Below, one piece after another: positions 1-5,765 of a stretch of 8,461 nt of DNA. The stretch covers positions 1 through 8,461 of the forward strand of contig CALMOL010000278.1 of assembly GCA_937871685.1 (NCBI GenBank), read 5' to 3'. The notes beneath the pieces are model-generated. The model worked only from the letters and a program-made list of their open reading frames with translations. It did not search any database and had not been told where the DNA came from. The first letter of the stretch is position 1. Every line of letters begins with the position of its first letter. The DNA comes from an uncultured Verrucomicrobiota bacterium (GTDB lineage Bacteria > Verrucomicrobiota > Verrucomicrobiia > Chthoniobacterales > SZAS-18). The translations under genes were made by a program, and so were the position numbers.

Positions 1-56
1 CTTTTTTGTGCGCCCGCGCACCTCGCCGGGTGCGAGCGCGCACAAAAAAAGTGCGC
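1..56. repeat. nested palindromes at window edge
   Basis: The arm at 1-13 (T6 then gtgcgc) is matched in reverse complement by gcgcac plus an A7 tract at 38-51. An inner stem pairs 17-22 with 29-34 around a 6-base loop. The gcgcac at 38-43 can instead pair with gtgcgc at 51-56 across an all-A loop, so two hairpins compete. In the larger hairpin the T tract comes before the stem and the A tract after it on both strands, which is the reverse of an intrinsic terminator. The structure touches the window edge and could continue to the left or be an assembly fold-back. Confidence 0.6.
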
Positions 57-144
57 CGCGCCCAGGCCGAAGGAGAGGCAAAGGCGCCGGATCCCCCTCC
101 GTTCCACCATCGGGTGCGGCCACACGTTGCCGCCGTGCCTCCGC

Positions 145-498
145 TCAACCCCGCCTCGCGCGGCGATACATAGCCTCCAGGGCATCTTCGAGCTTCCCCA
201 ACGGCACCGCTTCCCCGCCTTCGACTTCCGCCGTGCGCGCGTCGCAGTCGAGCTTCACGTCGAACGAGGAAGGGACGTGATCGCCCGGATACTTCCGCAG
301 CCGCATGGTCACCACCGCGTCGCCCGGCCATTCGGCGCCGTCCAACGACCAGTTCGAGTCGCGTGGAGCGAACAAGGTTGACCCCGTCGCCGCCTCCACC
401 AGGGCGAAGGACTCGATCCAGAGCGACATCCGCGCCTCCCACGCCGAGATGCGGAAAACGAACCGTCCGGCCGGCGACGGGTATTGTTCGTCTGGCAT
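145..498 (-). CDS. hypothetical protein, 117 aa
   Basis: I do not recognise a named family. The frame reads like a real soluble protein, with alternating hydrophobic and charged segments and few low-complexity runs. Landmarks are a Trp/Glu-rich N-terminal stretch (SAWEARMSLWIES, residues 18-30), RDSNWSLDGAEWPGD around 45-59, MRLRKYPGDHVPSSFDVKLD near 64-83, and a basic C-terminal tail. There is no signal peptide or membrane segment. The frame stays open upstream to a TTG at 579. I prefer the ATG at 496-498 because the upstream part overlaps a dispersed repeat at 509-530. No convincing Shine-Dalgarno sequence precedes either start. It stands alone, next to repeats and transposase debris, with no partner gene visible to suggest a function. 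Confidence 0.6.
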   Translation of the reverse strand: MPDEQYPSPAGRFVFRISAWEARMSLWIESFALVEAATGSTLFAPRDSNWSLDGAEWPGDAVVTMRLRKYPGDHVPSSFDVKLDCDARTAEVEGGEAVPLGKLEDALEAMYRRARRG

Positions 499-508
499 GC
501 TCGCAAAA

Positions 509-530
509 GGGGCAGGATGGAACTCGTGAT
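509..530 (+). repeat. diverged copy of the GGGGTCAGGATAAAACT motif
   Basis: The bases ggggcaggatggaactcgtg resemble 4893-4912 (ggggtcaggataaaactcgt) with one missing base and two substitutions, and the match runs on through the following bases. It lies upstream of the ATG chosen for the 117-aa gene. It may be an old copy of the motif found intact at 663-679 and 4893-4909. A short match like this could still be partly chance. Confidence 0.35.
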
Positions 531-613
531 AACCATCCGCACTGCGCGTGGCTACCGCACCCACCTGGGATGGGAGCAATGCACCTTCGCTGTGGGCATG
601 CCTCGAACAAAAG

Positions 614-653
614 CCCGTAAGCGTGCCGCGCGAAGCGAGAGTCCGCTTACGGG
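614..653. repeat. REP-like palindrome
   Basis: A perfect 10-base inverted repeat, cccgtaagcg at 614-623 and cgcttacggg at 644-653, encloses a 20-base GC-rich loop. There is no T tract on either side, so it is not a standard terminator. The shape and the intergenic position next to another dispersed motif fit a repetitive extragenic palindrome. No REP-associated tyrosine transposase gene is present in the window. Confidence 0.55.
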
Positions 654-1129
654 AGTGTTCTAAGTTTTATCCTGACCCCTCTCCATGGCGACTGGCCCGC
701 CAGGGCCGGCACGTCCTGCTGGGCCTTGGCGCAGAGCGCCTGGGCGATCTGGCAGAGGCGGCTCACCGGCAGCCCGGCGCGCGCCTGGCAGAAGGCGCTG
801 GTGGCGCCCAGCGGCAGGGACAGTCCCGCGGCGGCACGCTGGGCCTGCACCTGCAGGACCGCCTGCCGGCAAGAGGCCTGCGCGTTAAGCGCCTGCCACA
901 GGAAGGCCCCAAAGGTAGTCGCCACGTCGAAGACCCGCCGCCGGCTGCCCGTGCCCTCTGCCGGCGGCTCAAGGAGATCCGCTCCAAGCACCTCGCCCAA
1001 AAGCGCTCCCAAGCCCCCGCTGCCCAGCGCCGCCGCCCGCCGCCGGCGCGCCTCCAGCGGCGAGCCCAAAGGATGGCAAAGCGTGGCGTCGGCTTCGGGC
1101 AGGGGCTTCATGCCGCCCCCTAGCACCAT
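647..1129 (-). pseudogene. IS4-family transposase, N-terminal remnant
   Basis: This frame encodes only the first 150 or so residues of what looks like an IS4-type DDE transposase, a family usually around 400-480 aa. The recognisable part is the N-terminal helical region: FLWQALNAQASCRQAV, then SAFCQARAGLPVSRLCQIA. These correspond to the W-Q-x-L...SCR and TSAYCQAR...LP stretches I know from such proteins. The catalytic DDE domain is missing. Past about position 685 the frame runs into the dispersed motif at 663-679 and stops at 647-649. The start could be ATG 1127-1129 or ATG 1109-1111; an earlier TTG at 1138 is less likely. The IS-end-like repeat at 1143-1172 lies immediately upstream, as expected for the left end of the element. 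It cannot be active as it stands. Confidence 0.7.
663..679 (-). repeat. dispersed motif GGGGTCAGGATAAAACT, copy 1
   Basis: Read on the minus strand, these 17 bases are identical to 4893-4909 on the plus strand. Here the motif marks the point where the transposase remnant stops looking like a transposase, 9 bases from the REP-like palindrome. It is therefore probably the edge of a mobile or recombination unit. Its exact identity is not known from this window. Confidence 0.6.
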
Positions 1130-1142
1130 CCGCGCCAATGCG

Positions 1143-1172
1143 CTTATCTAAGCGCCATTCCCGCTTGACCCC
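1143..1172 (-). repeat. IS-end-like repeat, copy A
   Basis: On the minus strand these 30 bases begin ggggtcaagcgggaatggcg and end cttagataag. They match 4800-4829 at 29 of 30 positions. They lie 13 bases upstream of the nearest ATG of the transposase remnant, so this is probably the 5' terminal region of that insertion sequence. Confidence 0.7.
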
Positions 1173-1201
1173 TTTCCTCCTCTTTCTCTCACAGGCAAGA
1201 A

Positions 1202-1257
1202 GCTGGCCAAAGTGCCTCCTGCCCCCCTATCTAAGCGCCATTCCCACCTGACCCGTT
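1202..1257 (-). repeat. IS-end-like repeat, copy B, left arm of inverted pair
   Basis: Read on the minus strand, this 56-base block aligns without gaps to 4798-4853 on the plus strand with 47 of 56 identical, by hand count. Its core gggaatggcgcttagata is shared exactly with copies A and C. No transposase frame follows it; it runs into copy A after about 30 bases. It is probably an IS end whose body was lost when another copy inserted or recombined. With copy C it forms an outward-reading inverted pair around the two-gene operon. Confidence 0.75.
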
Positions 1258-1340
1258 TCGCGCCGCTCTGCGGCGAAAAAATGTTATTGCGCCCATCCAA
1301 CAATATGAAAATATGAGGCGATTCTGAAGGGATTGCATCT
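1258..1340 (+). promoter_or_regulatory. leader of the TSP3 operon: AT-rich patch and RBS
   Basis: A short hairpin (gccgc 1262-1266, gcggc 1270-1274, 3-base loop) is followed by A6 and an AT-rich stretch at 1275-1318, which is unusual in this GC-rich window and a likely promoter region. No -35/-10 pair matches well enough to name. The sequence gaaggga at 1326-1332 is a good Shine-Dalgarno match 8 bases before the ATG at 1341, which fixes that start. Confidence 0.4.
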
Positions 1341-4130
1341 ATGAGACATCAGATACTAGTGGGCTGGTTGGCGGCAATTTTGTCTGCTGGGGTTACCCCG
1401 GTTGCCTTCGGCGTGGACGCGGACGGCGACGGCATGAGCGACGTGTGGCAACGGCGCTATGGCATCACTTCTGCGCAGGCAAACCAAGACTTCAACGGGA
1501 CAGGATTGACGAACATACAGAAGTCGATTGCCGGACTTCGCCCTTACAAATACGACCCTTTTCAGGCCAGTGTGCAAGCTCTTGGATCGAATACCTATCG
1601 AATCCAATGGAATGGCGTGACGGGGAAACGCTACCAAGTCCAGTCGAACATCGGCTTTCAAGGCTGGACCACGGCTTTCATTCAAGAGGCAGCTGGTTTT
1701 GCCGATAATTCCTTGGTAGGCACAGGATCTCTCCTCACTGGCACGACAATCGTGCCCGCAGGCTCCTCCTCGGTGGTTTTTCGGGTGGTGCTGGTGCCAT
1801 CTTACGATTCCGATGGCGACGGTCTGGATGACTACGAGGAATTCCTGCTCGGCACCAATCCATACAGCGCCGACACCGACAGCGATGGGCTGACCGATAT
1901 CCAGGAGTTCCAGGGCTTCATGGTCAACGGCCAACTCGTCATCACCAATCCGACCAACCCTGATTCCGATGGCGACGGCGTGGCGGATGGCGCGGAGGTC
2001 GCCTCGGGCAAGAACCCGATGGACGCCACCGATGGCTTCCCGCTCAGCCCAGAGCAGCGCCCCGTGCGCCTGCGCATGCAGTTTCGCGGCACCTGGCCCA
2101 ACTACGCCGGCAGCAACCCGCCGCCCATCCCTGCGATCCTGCTGAGCGCCGGCACCGGCGCGACCCTGGACCAAACCGTGGTCAACACGGCCACGGCCGT
2201 GGCGGGCGGGTTCTACTTCGGCAACACCGGCACTACCTACCCGGACCGCTCGCTCACGCGCGGCCAAGAGTATGCCTTCACTCTGTCCTTCGCGGGTGCC
2301 GTGGGCGTGTGGCCCACGGTGGTTGGGCGCGTGTGGGGTTCACCGCTGAACGTCGCGGCCGACCGCGCCAACCTAATCGTTTTCCAAACCGGCAAGGGCT
2401 ACTACTTCACCAACGACGGCGGGGGCATCTGGCCAGAGGCCAACTGGCAGACCACCGGCAACGGCACCATCGGCAACATCCCCGACCAGCAACTGGAGGC
2501 GCGCAACTTCAACACCGGCCGCCTATGGGCCGTGACTTTTGATCTAGACATCGACTCACTCAACGCGCGCGGCTCCGAACTACCGCTGCGCTCGACGGCC
2601 GAGGAGGACGCCGAGGAAACTCAGGCCAAACGCGTGCCGATTAACCTGGACGACGACAACCGTAACGGTATTCCCGACGCGCAGGAAACCACTGTGGCCG
2701 GTGAAAGGAGCCTGATTCCAGTGATCTTAGAAGTGGCTCCACAGAGCCTGGAGTGGGACAAGATCAAGATAAAGATCGACTCCAACGCGACCGCCGCGGA
2801 GGTCAACCTGTGGCGCTTGGATCGCCCCGGCGACCCGAAAACGGCCGACCGCAAGATCGTCCCCGGCACTACCTACGACGCTGCCCAGCTCGGCCTCGGC
2901 GCGACGTTGCCGAACGGAAGCAAGCAAACACAACTCAAGTTCTTCGTCGAGGGCTTGGCCCTAACTAACGGCAACCGCTACTTGGAAGCGGTTTTCATCT
3001 TTACCAACAACACCGAGCGCGAATACTTCAGGGATCGCGTGCTTTTCAGCGTGGTGCCCGAGGTGGAGATTATGGCCGAGCCGAGCCAATATGGAGTGAT
3101 CGGGGACATGGTGCCCAGCAGCAAGGGTCGAGAAGGCGAGAAGCACTTCGTCACGCCGCGGCAGACCGGAGGGAGCGTGATGCTCCAAGCGATGATCGTG
3201 CCGGGTGGAACAAACTTTGATGATGCCTATATGTGGGAAGGCGGAACGGCTGTAGCGGGCAACCCCTCCGCGCGAACGGTCCCACGGGACGCGGTGGGCA
3301 AGACCACCCTGCGCATCCTGCGCCGGAGCGACAACTCTGTGGCTGACGTGCTCAACGTGTGGGTGGTGTGGGCGACCATCGCCGCCGCCGTGGACAGCAC
3401 CACGCCCTCCTTCGTCCAAACCGGTTTCGTCGTGCCAAGTCATACGCGCTTCCGTTTCCTGGCAACCATCCAGCCAAGCGAGCTGTTCATCACCACGGCA
3501 GACATTCCCGAGTTGCGCGGACGCCTCACCCAGCCGGTTCCTGTTCTACCCCAAGCACCTGAGTTGAGTGGAGGCGCAAATCTTCGTTGGGACATCAGCC
3601 GAGCGAAGCGCCGCAAGTGGATCGACTCGACGGCGGCGCTGACCTTGGATGACGTCAGTGGAAGCGACTCGTTCCGAGACGACGTTACCCTCGCAGGAGG
3701 CTTGCCAAGGGCGGGCGTGTTCCTCATCAACTCCTACCCGACTGAATCTGGGCTTGATGAGATCCTCGGTAACGACGACACGGGCGTCACCGACGAGGAC
3801 AACAACCCCTACAGCACCGCGGAATCGATCAGAAACACCTCGCCGCCAGTGTTCCCTGCCATTGGGCAATTAGGATCGCAAGATAAACCGACCTCCCCAT
3901 TTATGAAGCAGCTCGCCGCACCGGGGAGCAATGGCGATACATTGCAGGTGCGAGTCCACTTCGTGGAGTTCGTCCGCCTCCAAATCGGGGACAACTCGAC
4001 CGCGGGATACCGAAATTGGTATCGAGTTTCGGATTTCTTCCCTTGGAAGACGCACATCCTGTATCGGAAGATGAGCGGCGTGTGGGAGGACAACGGCTCA
4101 TTCCAAACCCTCGACAACGCTGACTTCTGA
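1341..4130 (+). CDS. secreted thrombospondin type 3 repeat protein, 929 aa
   Basis: Residues 1-24 form a signal peptide: a short basic start, a hydrophobic core LVGWLAAILSAG, and likely cleavage after AFG. Calcium-binding TSP3/EF-hand-like repeats follow: DADGDGMSD at 26-34, DSDGDGLDDYEEF at 156-168, DTDSDGLTDIQEF at 178-190, DSDGDGVADGAEV at 208-220, and a looser LDDDNRNGIPDAQE at 436-449. Between the first two (about 73-152) lies a beta-rich segment, YRIQWNGVTGKRYQVQSN, of a kind common in secreted verrucomicrobial proteins. Residues 240-929 match no family I can name. The C-terminus ends WYRVSDFFPWKTHILYRKMSG... with no membrane anchor or sorting signal. The start is supported by gaaggga 8 bases upstream. 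The first 450 or so bases look less GC-rich than the middle, consistent with a mosaic gene. Its stop shares a base with the next gene, so the two are probably translated together. An extracellular structural or adhesive role is likely; a toxin-like role is only speculation. Confidence 0.85.
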   Translation: MRHQILVGWLAAILSAGVTPVAFGVDADGDGMSDVWQRRYGITSAQANQDFNGTGLTNIQKSIAGLRPYKYDPFQASVQALGSNTYRIQWNGVTGKRYQVQSNIGFQGWTTAFIQEAAGFADNSLVGTGSLLTGTTIVPAGSSSVVFRVVLVPSYDSDGDGLDDYEEFLLGTNPYSADTDSDGLTDIQEFQGFMVNGQLVITNPTNPDSDGDGVADGAEVASGKNPMDATDGFPLSPEQRPVRLRMQFRGTWPNYAGSNPPPIPAILLSAGTGATLDQTVVNTATAVAGGFYFGNTGTTYPDRSLTRGQEYAFTLSFAGAVGVWPTVVGRVWGSPLNVAADRANLIVFQTGKGYYFTNDGGGIWPEANWQTTGNGTIGNIPDQQLEARNFNTGRLWAVTFDLDIDSLNARGSELPLRSTAEEDAEETQAKRVPINLDDDNRNGIPDAQETTVAGERSLIPVILEVAPQSLEWDKIKIKIDSNATAAEVNLWRLDRPGDPKTADRKIVPGTTYDAAQLGLGATLPNGSKQTQLKFFVEGLALTNGNRYLEAVFIFTNNTEREYFRDRVLFSVVPEVEIMAEPSQYGVIGDMVPSSKGREGEKHFVTPRQTGGSVMLQAMIVPGGTNFDDAYMWEGGTAVAGNPSARTVPRDAVGKTTLRILRRSDNSVADVLNVWVVWATIAAAVDSTTPSFVQTGFVVPSHTRFRFLATIQPSELFITTADIPELRGRLTQPVPVLPQAPELSGGANLRWDISRAKRRKWIDSTAALTLDDVSGSDSFRDDVTLAGGLPRAGVFLINSYPTESGLDEILGNDDTGVTDEDNNPYSTAESIRNTSPPVFPAIGQLGSQDKPTSPFMKQLAAPGSNGDTLQVRVHFVEFVRLQIGDNSTAGYRNWYRVSDFFPWKTHILYRKMSGVWEDNGSFQTLDNADF

Positions 4131-4735
4131 TGAAGACCTTGACCTTGCTCCTGCTTTGCGTGCTTTTCCCTTCCTTGGCTCACGCCGACCGCACTAATCC
4201 AAGAAAAGAACCGGCCTGGGATTTTGTGCGGCAGAATGCCGCCTACAGCGCGGCGGCAAAGGCAGAACTCCTCGCCGAGCTTGCCCACTTCAAAGGGGGA
4301 GTGCCTTTGGAACAACAAAAGGCAGCGAAGCGGCTCCTTGCTCGCAAAGACGCCCGCTTGATGGAGATATTGTTGCTGGATTTCTGGACTGGTCCCGAGA
4401 TAGAAATGGCGATTGGAGAAGAGCCGACCAAAGCGAAATGGGTGCTCCCAAGCCTGCTGCGCGCCATGGCCACAATGGCACCGGCCGACGGGGCGCTCGT
4501 TCCCGTTGATCGTGACAGCGAAGATACCAACCTTCTGCTCGGCGGCTGGAGGGAGCTTTACGATAAAGTTGCGTCCGTTTCCTCGCCTCCATTTCCAGCG
4601 CGTGAAACATGGACGAAGAAGCACGTCATCGCCTGGGCTGCTCAAGCGGTCGAGCTTGCCCGCCAATCCAACGCCTTTGAGCCTGCGCTTCTCGCGGAGA
4701 TGCAGACGACGGCGCGGGATCTCTCTCTGCGCTAG
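4130..4735 (+). CDS. secreted hypothetical protein, 201 aa
   Basis: The ATG overlaps the TGA of the preceding gene (TGATG at 4128-4132), a classic arrangement for translational coupling, so no separate Shine-Dalgarno sequence is needed. Residues 1-19 are a clear signal peptide, MKTLTLLLLCVLFPSLAHA, cleaved before DRTN. The mature part is mainly helical and Ala/Leu-rich: EPAWDFVRQNAAYS, an AKAELLAELAHF helix near 43-54, LLARKDARLMEILLLDFW near 69-86, and VIAWAAQAVELARQ near 165-178. It has no Cys pairs and no metal motif that I can name. I do not recognise the family. Its export and its coupling to the large TSP3 protein suggest that the two act together outside the cytoplasm, for example as a chaperone, processing partner or immunity-like protein, but nothing in the sequence decides between these. 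Confidence 0.75.
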   Translation: MKTLTLLLLCVLFPSLAHADRTNPRKEPAWDFVRQNAAYSAAAKAELLAELAHFKGGVPLEQQKAAKRLLARKDARLMEILLLDFWTGPEIEMAIGEEPTKAKWVLPSLLRAMATMAPADGALVPVDRDSEDTNLLLGGWRELYDKVASVSSPPFPARETWTKKHVIAWAAQAVELARQSNAFEPALLAEMQTTARDLSLR

Positions 4736-4797
4736 GGTGTGTTCACAAAACCGCTTGAGTCTGTAGGGGAATGGTCAGGCGGCAACTCGCAGCGGAA

Positions 4798-4853
4798 AAC
4801 GGGTCAAGCGGGAATGGCGCTTAGATAAGGGGTAGGGAGGCGCTCTGGCCGGC
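4798..4853 (+). repeat. IS-end-like repeat, copy C, right arm of inverted pair
   Basis: This block is inverted relative to 1202-1257 (47 of 56 identical, ungapped) and to 1143-1172 (29 of 30). The terminal gggtcaagcggg faces the TSP3 operon at both sides. No transposase frame follows; weak similarity to copy B's neighbour continues for about 14 more bases, and a second motif begins at 4893. Confidence 0.75.
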
Positions 4854-4870
4854 ATCCTGCTTGCGCTCGG

Positions 4871-4899
4871 CAGTCACCGGGTCACAGTCACCGGGGTCA
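4871..4899 (+). repeat. short tandem duplication
   Basis: The 14-base unit cagtcaccgggtca at 4871-4884 is repeated at 4885-4899 with one extra g. The second unit runs directly into the dispersed motif at 4893-4909. It looks like replication slippage or a footprint of element excision or insertion at the motif boundary. Confidence 0.6.
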
Positions 4900-4909
4900 G
4901 GATAAAACT
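4893..4909 (+). repeat. dispersed motif GGGGTCAGGATAAAACT, copy 2
   Basis: These 17 bases are identical to the minus strand of 663-679. In both places the motif lies on the same side of, and in the same orientation as, an IS-end-like repeat: about 40 bases after copy C here, and after the transposase remnant in the left cluster. This suggests that the two motifs mark the two boundaries of one kind of mobile unit. Confidence 0.6.
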
Positions 4910-4956
4910 CGTGACAAATGACCTTACGTTGAACCTTAGCTTGACCGCCCTGCGGC

Positions 4957-5754
4957 TCATTCAGCCGATTCGGGCATTCGATAACGCGCGAGATCTTCGT
5001 TCGACACGTCCTCCGGGGGCACCAGCAGGTAGTGGCGCTCGTTCCGCACAGACACGCCGGCGTCGCTCGCCTCGAACTCGAAGAGCGCGATTGTGGCGTC
5101 GCCCGCGAACTGCGCGCCGACCGGCCGGCAGATCAGGCCGGGGAATTTCTCGGCGCACATGGCGAGGTCTTGCTCGATCTGCACCACGCTCATCCGGTCG
5201 CGTCCGCCCTTGGCTTGCACGGGCACCACGTAATGCGCGCCGCGGCGATCAAGGCCCACGTAGAGTTCGTCCGTTTCGACCTGTCCCATGCCTTGGACGC
5301 TGGTGCGCAGATGATTTTGCAGCGAATGGCACACGAGGCCCAGGAAGACATCCACGAGGCGATTGCAGCGCAGGCGAGCGAGCAGGGCCTGTTCATCGCT
5401 GAGCGCGTATTTCGCGACGAGGCCCGGCGTGGAGTCCGGCACCTTGATCTTCGAGAGCGCAGCATTCGGAACGACCGACCATTCCTTCGCCAGCACGAAT
5501 TGATACCGGGACCGGCCGGCGGGGCGGATGATCCACTGCTCGCCGGGCGGCGCCATTGCGCGGATGGTGTCCGGCAGCGCCACGCGGTAGCGAAAGGTGT
5601 AGATGAGATCGCCGAGGTTTTTCGGCAGCGCGATCCCCAAGGCAGCGGCCGTGCTTTCGATTTCGCCCCGCTCGAAGGCAACCGTGCGCTCGCCGGGTTG
5701 ATAGTGCGCCGCAAAGATCGCTTCCAGGATTTGCGTGTAGCGATTGGCAGGCAT
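4957..5754 (-). CDS. putative type II restriction endonuclease, 265 aa
   Basis: The protein follows a DNA methyltransferase with an 11-bp gap on the same strand, the usual layout of an RM operon. Its centre carries a likely PD-(D/E)XK nuclease core: VETDELYVGLD at 159-169 supplies the acidic residues (E160, D162, E163), and VVPVQAKGGRD at 176-186 supplies Q180-A-K182, a Q-x-K variant of the last motif. A conserved-looking helix, SVVQIEQDLAMCAEKFPG at 189-206, follows. The N-terminal half (LGIALPKNLGDLIYTFRYR at 39-57, WIIRPAGRSRYQF at 74-86) probably binds DNA. The size is normal for a type IIP enzyme. The start is ATG 5752-5754; the Shine-Dalgarno sequence is weak, fitting coupling to the upstream gene. 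I recall similar proteins annotated simply as endonuclease beside methyltransferases. The target site cannot be read from sequence. The gene looks intact although its methyltransferase is frameshifted. Confidence 0.75.
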   Translation of the reverse strand: MPANRYTQILEAIFAAHYQPGERTVAFERGEIESTAAALGIALPKNLGDLIYTFRYRVALPDTIRAMAPPGEQWIIRPAGRSRYQFVLAKEWSVVPNAALSKIKVPDSTPGLVAKYALSDEQALLARLRCNRLVDVFLGLVCHSLQNHLRTSVQGMGQVETDELYVGLDRRGAHYVVPVQAKGGRDRMSVVQIEQDLAMCAEKFPGLICRPVGAQFAGDATIALFEFEASDAGVSVRNERHYLLVPPEDVSNEDLARYRMPESAE

Positions 5755-5765
5755 GGCGGACCGGT

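Noticed and set aside
1..51. Intrinsic terminator for the gene at 145-498
   Set aside because: The T tract precedes and the A tract follows the stem on both strands, the wrong order for termination.
1356..2267. 303-codon open frame on the minus strand inside the TSP3 gene
   Set aside because: It is antisense to a protein with a clear signal peptide and TSP3 repeats, and its translation is low-complexity in Val, Gly and Arg; a GC-rich shadow frame.
3809..4666. 285-codon open frame on the minus strand across the two secreted-protein genes
   Set aside because: It is antisense to both genes of a coupled operon that has a good RBS and signal peptides.
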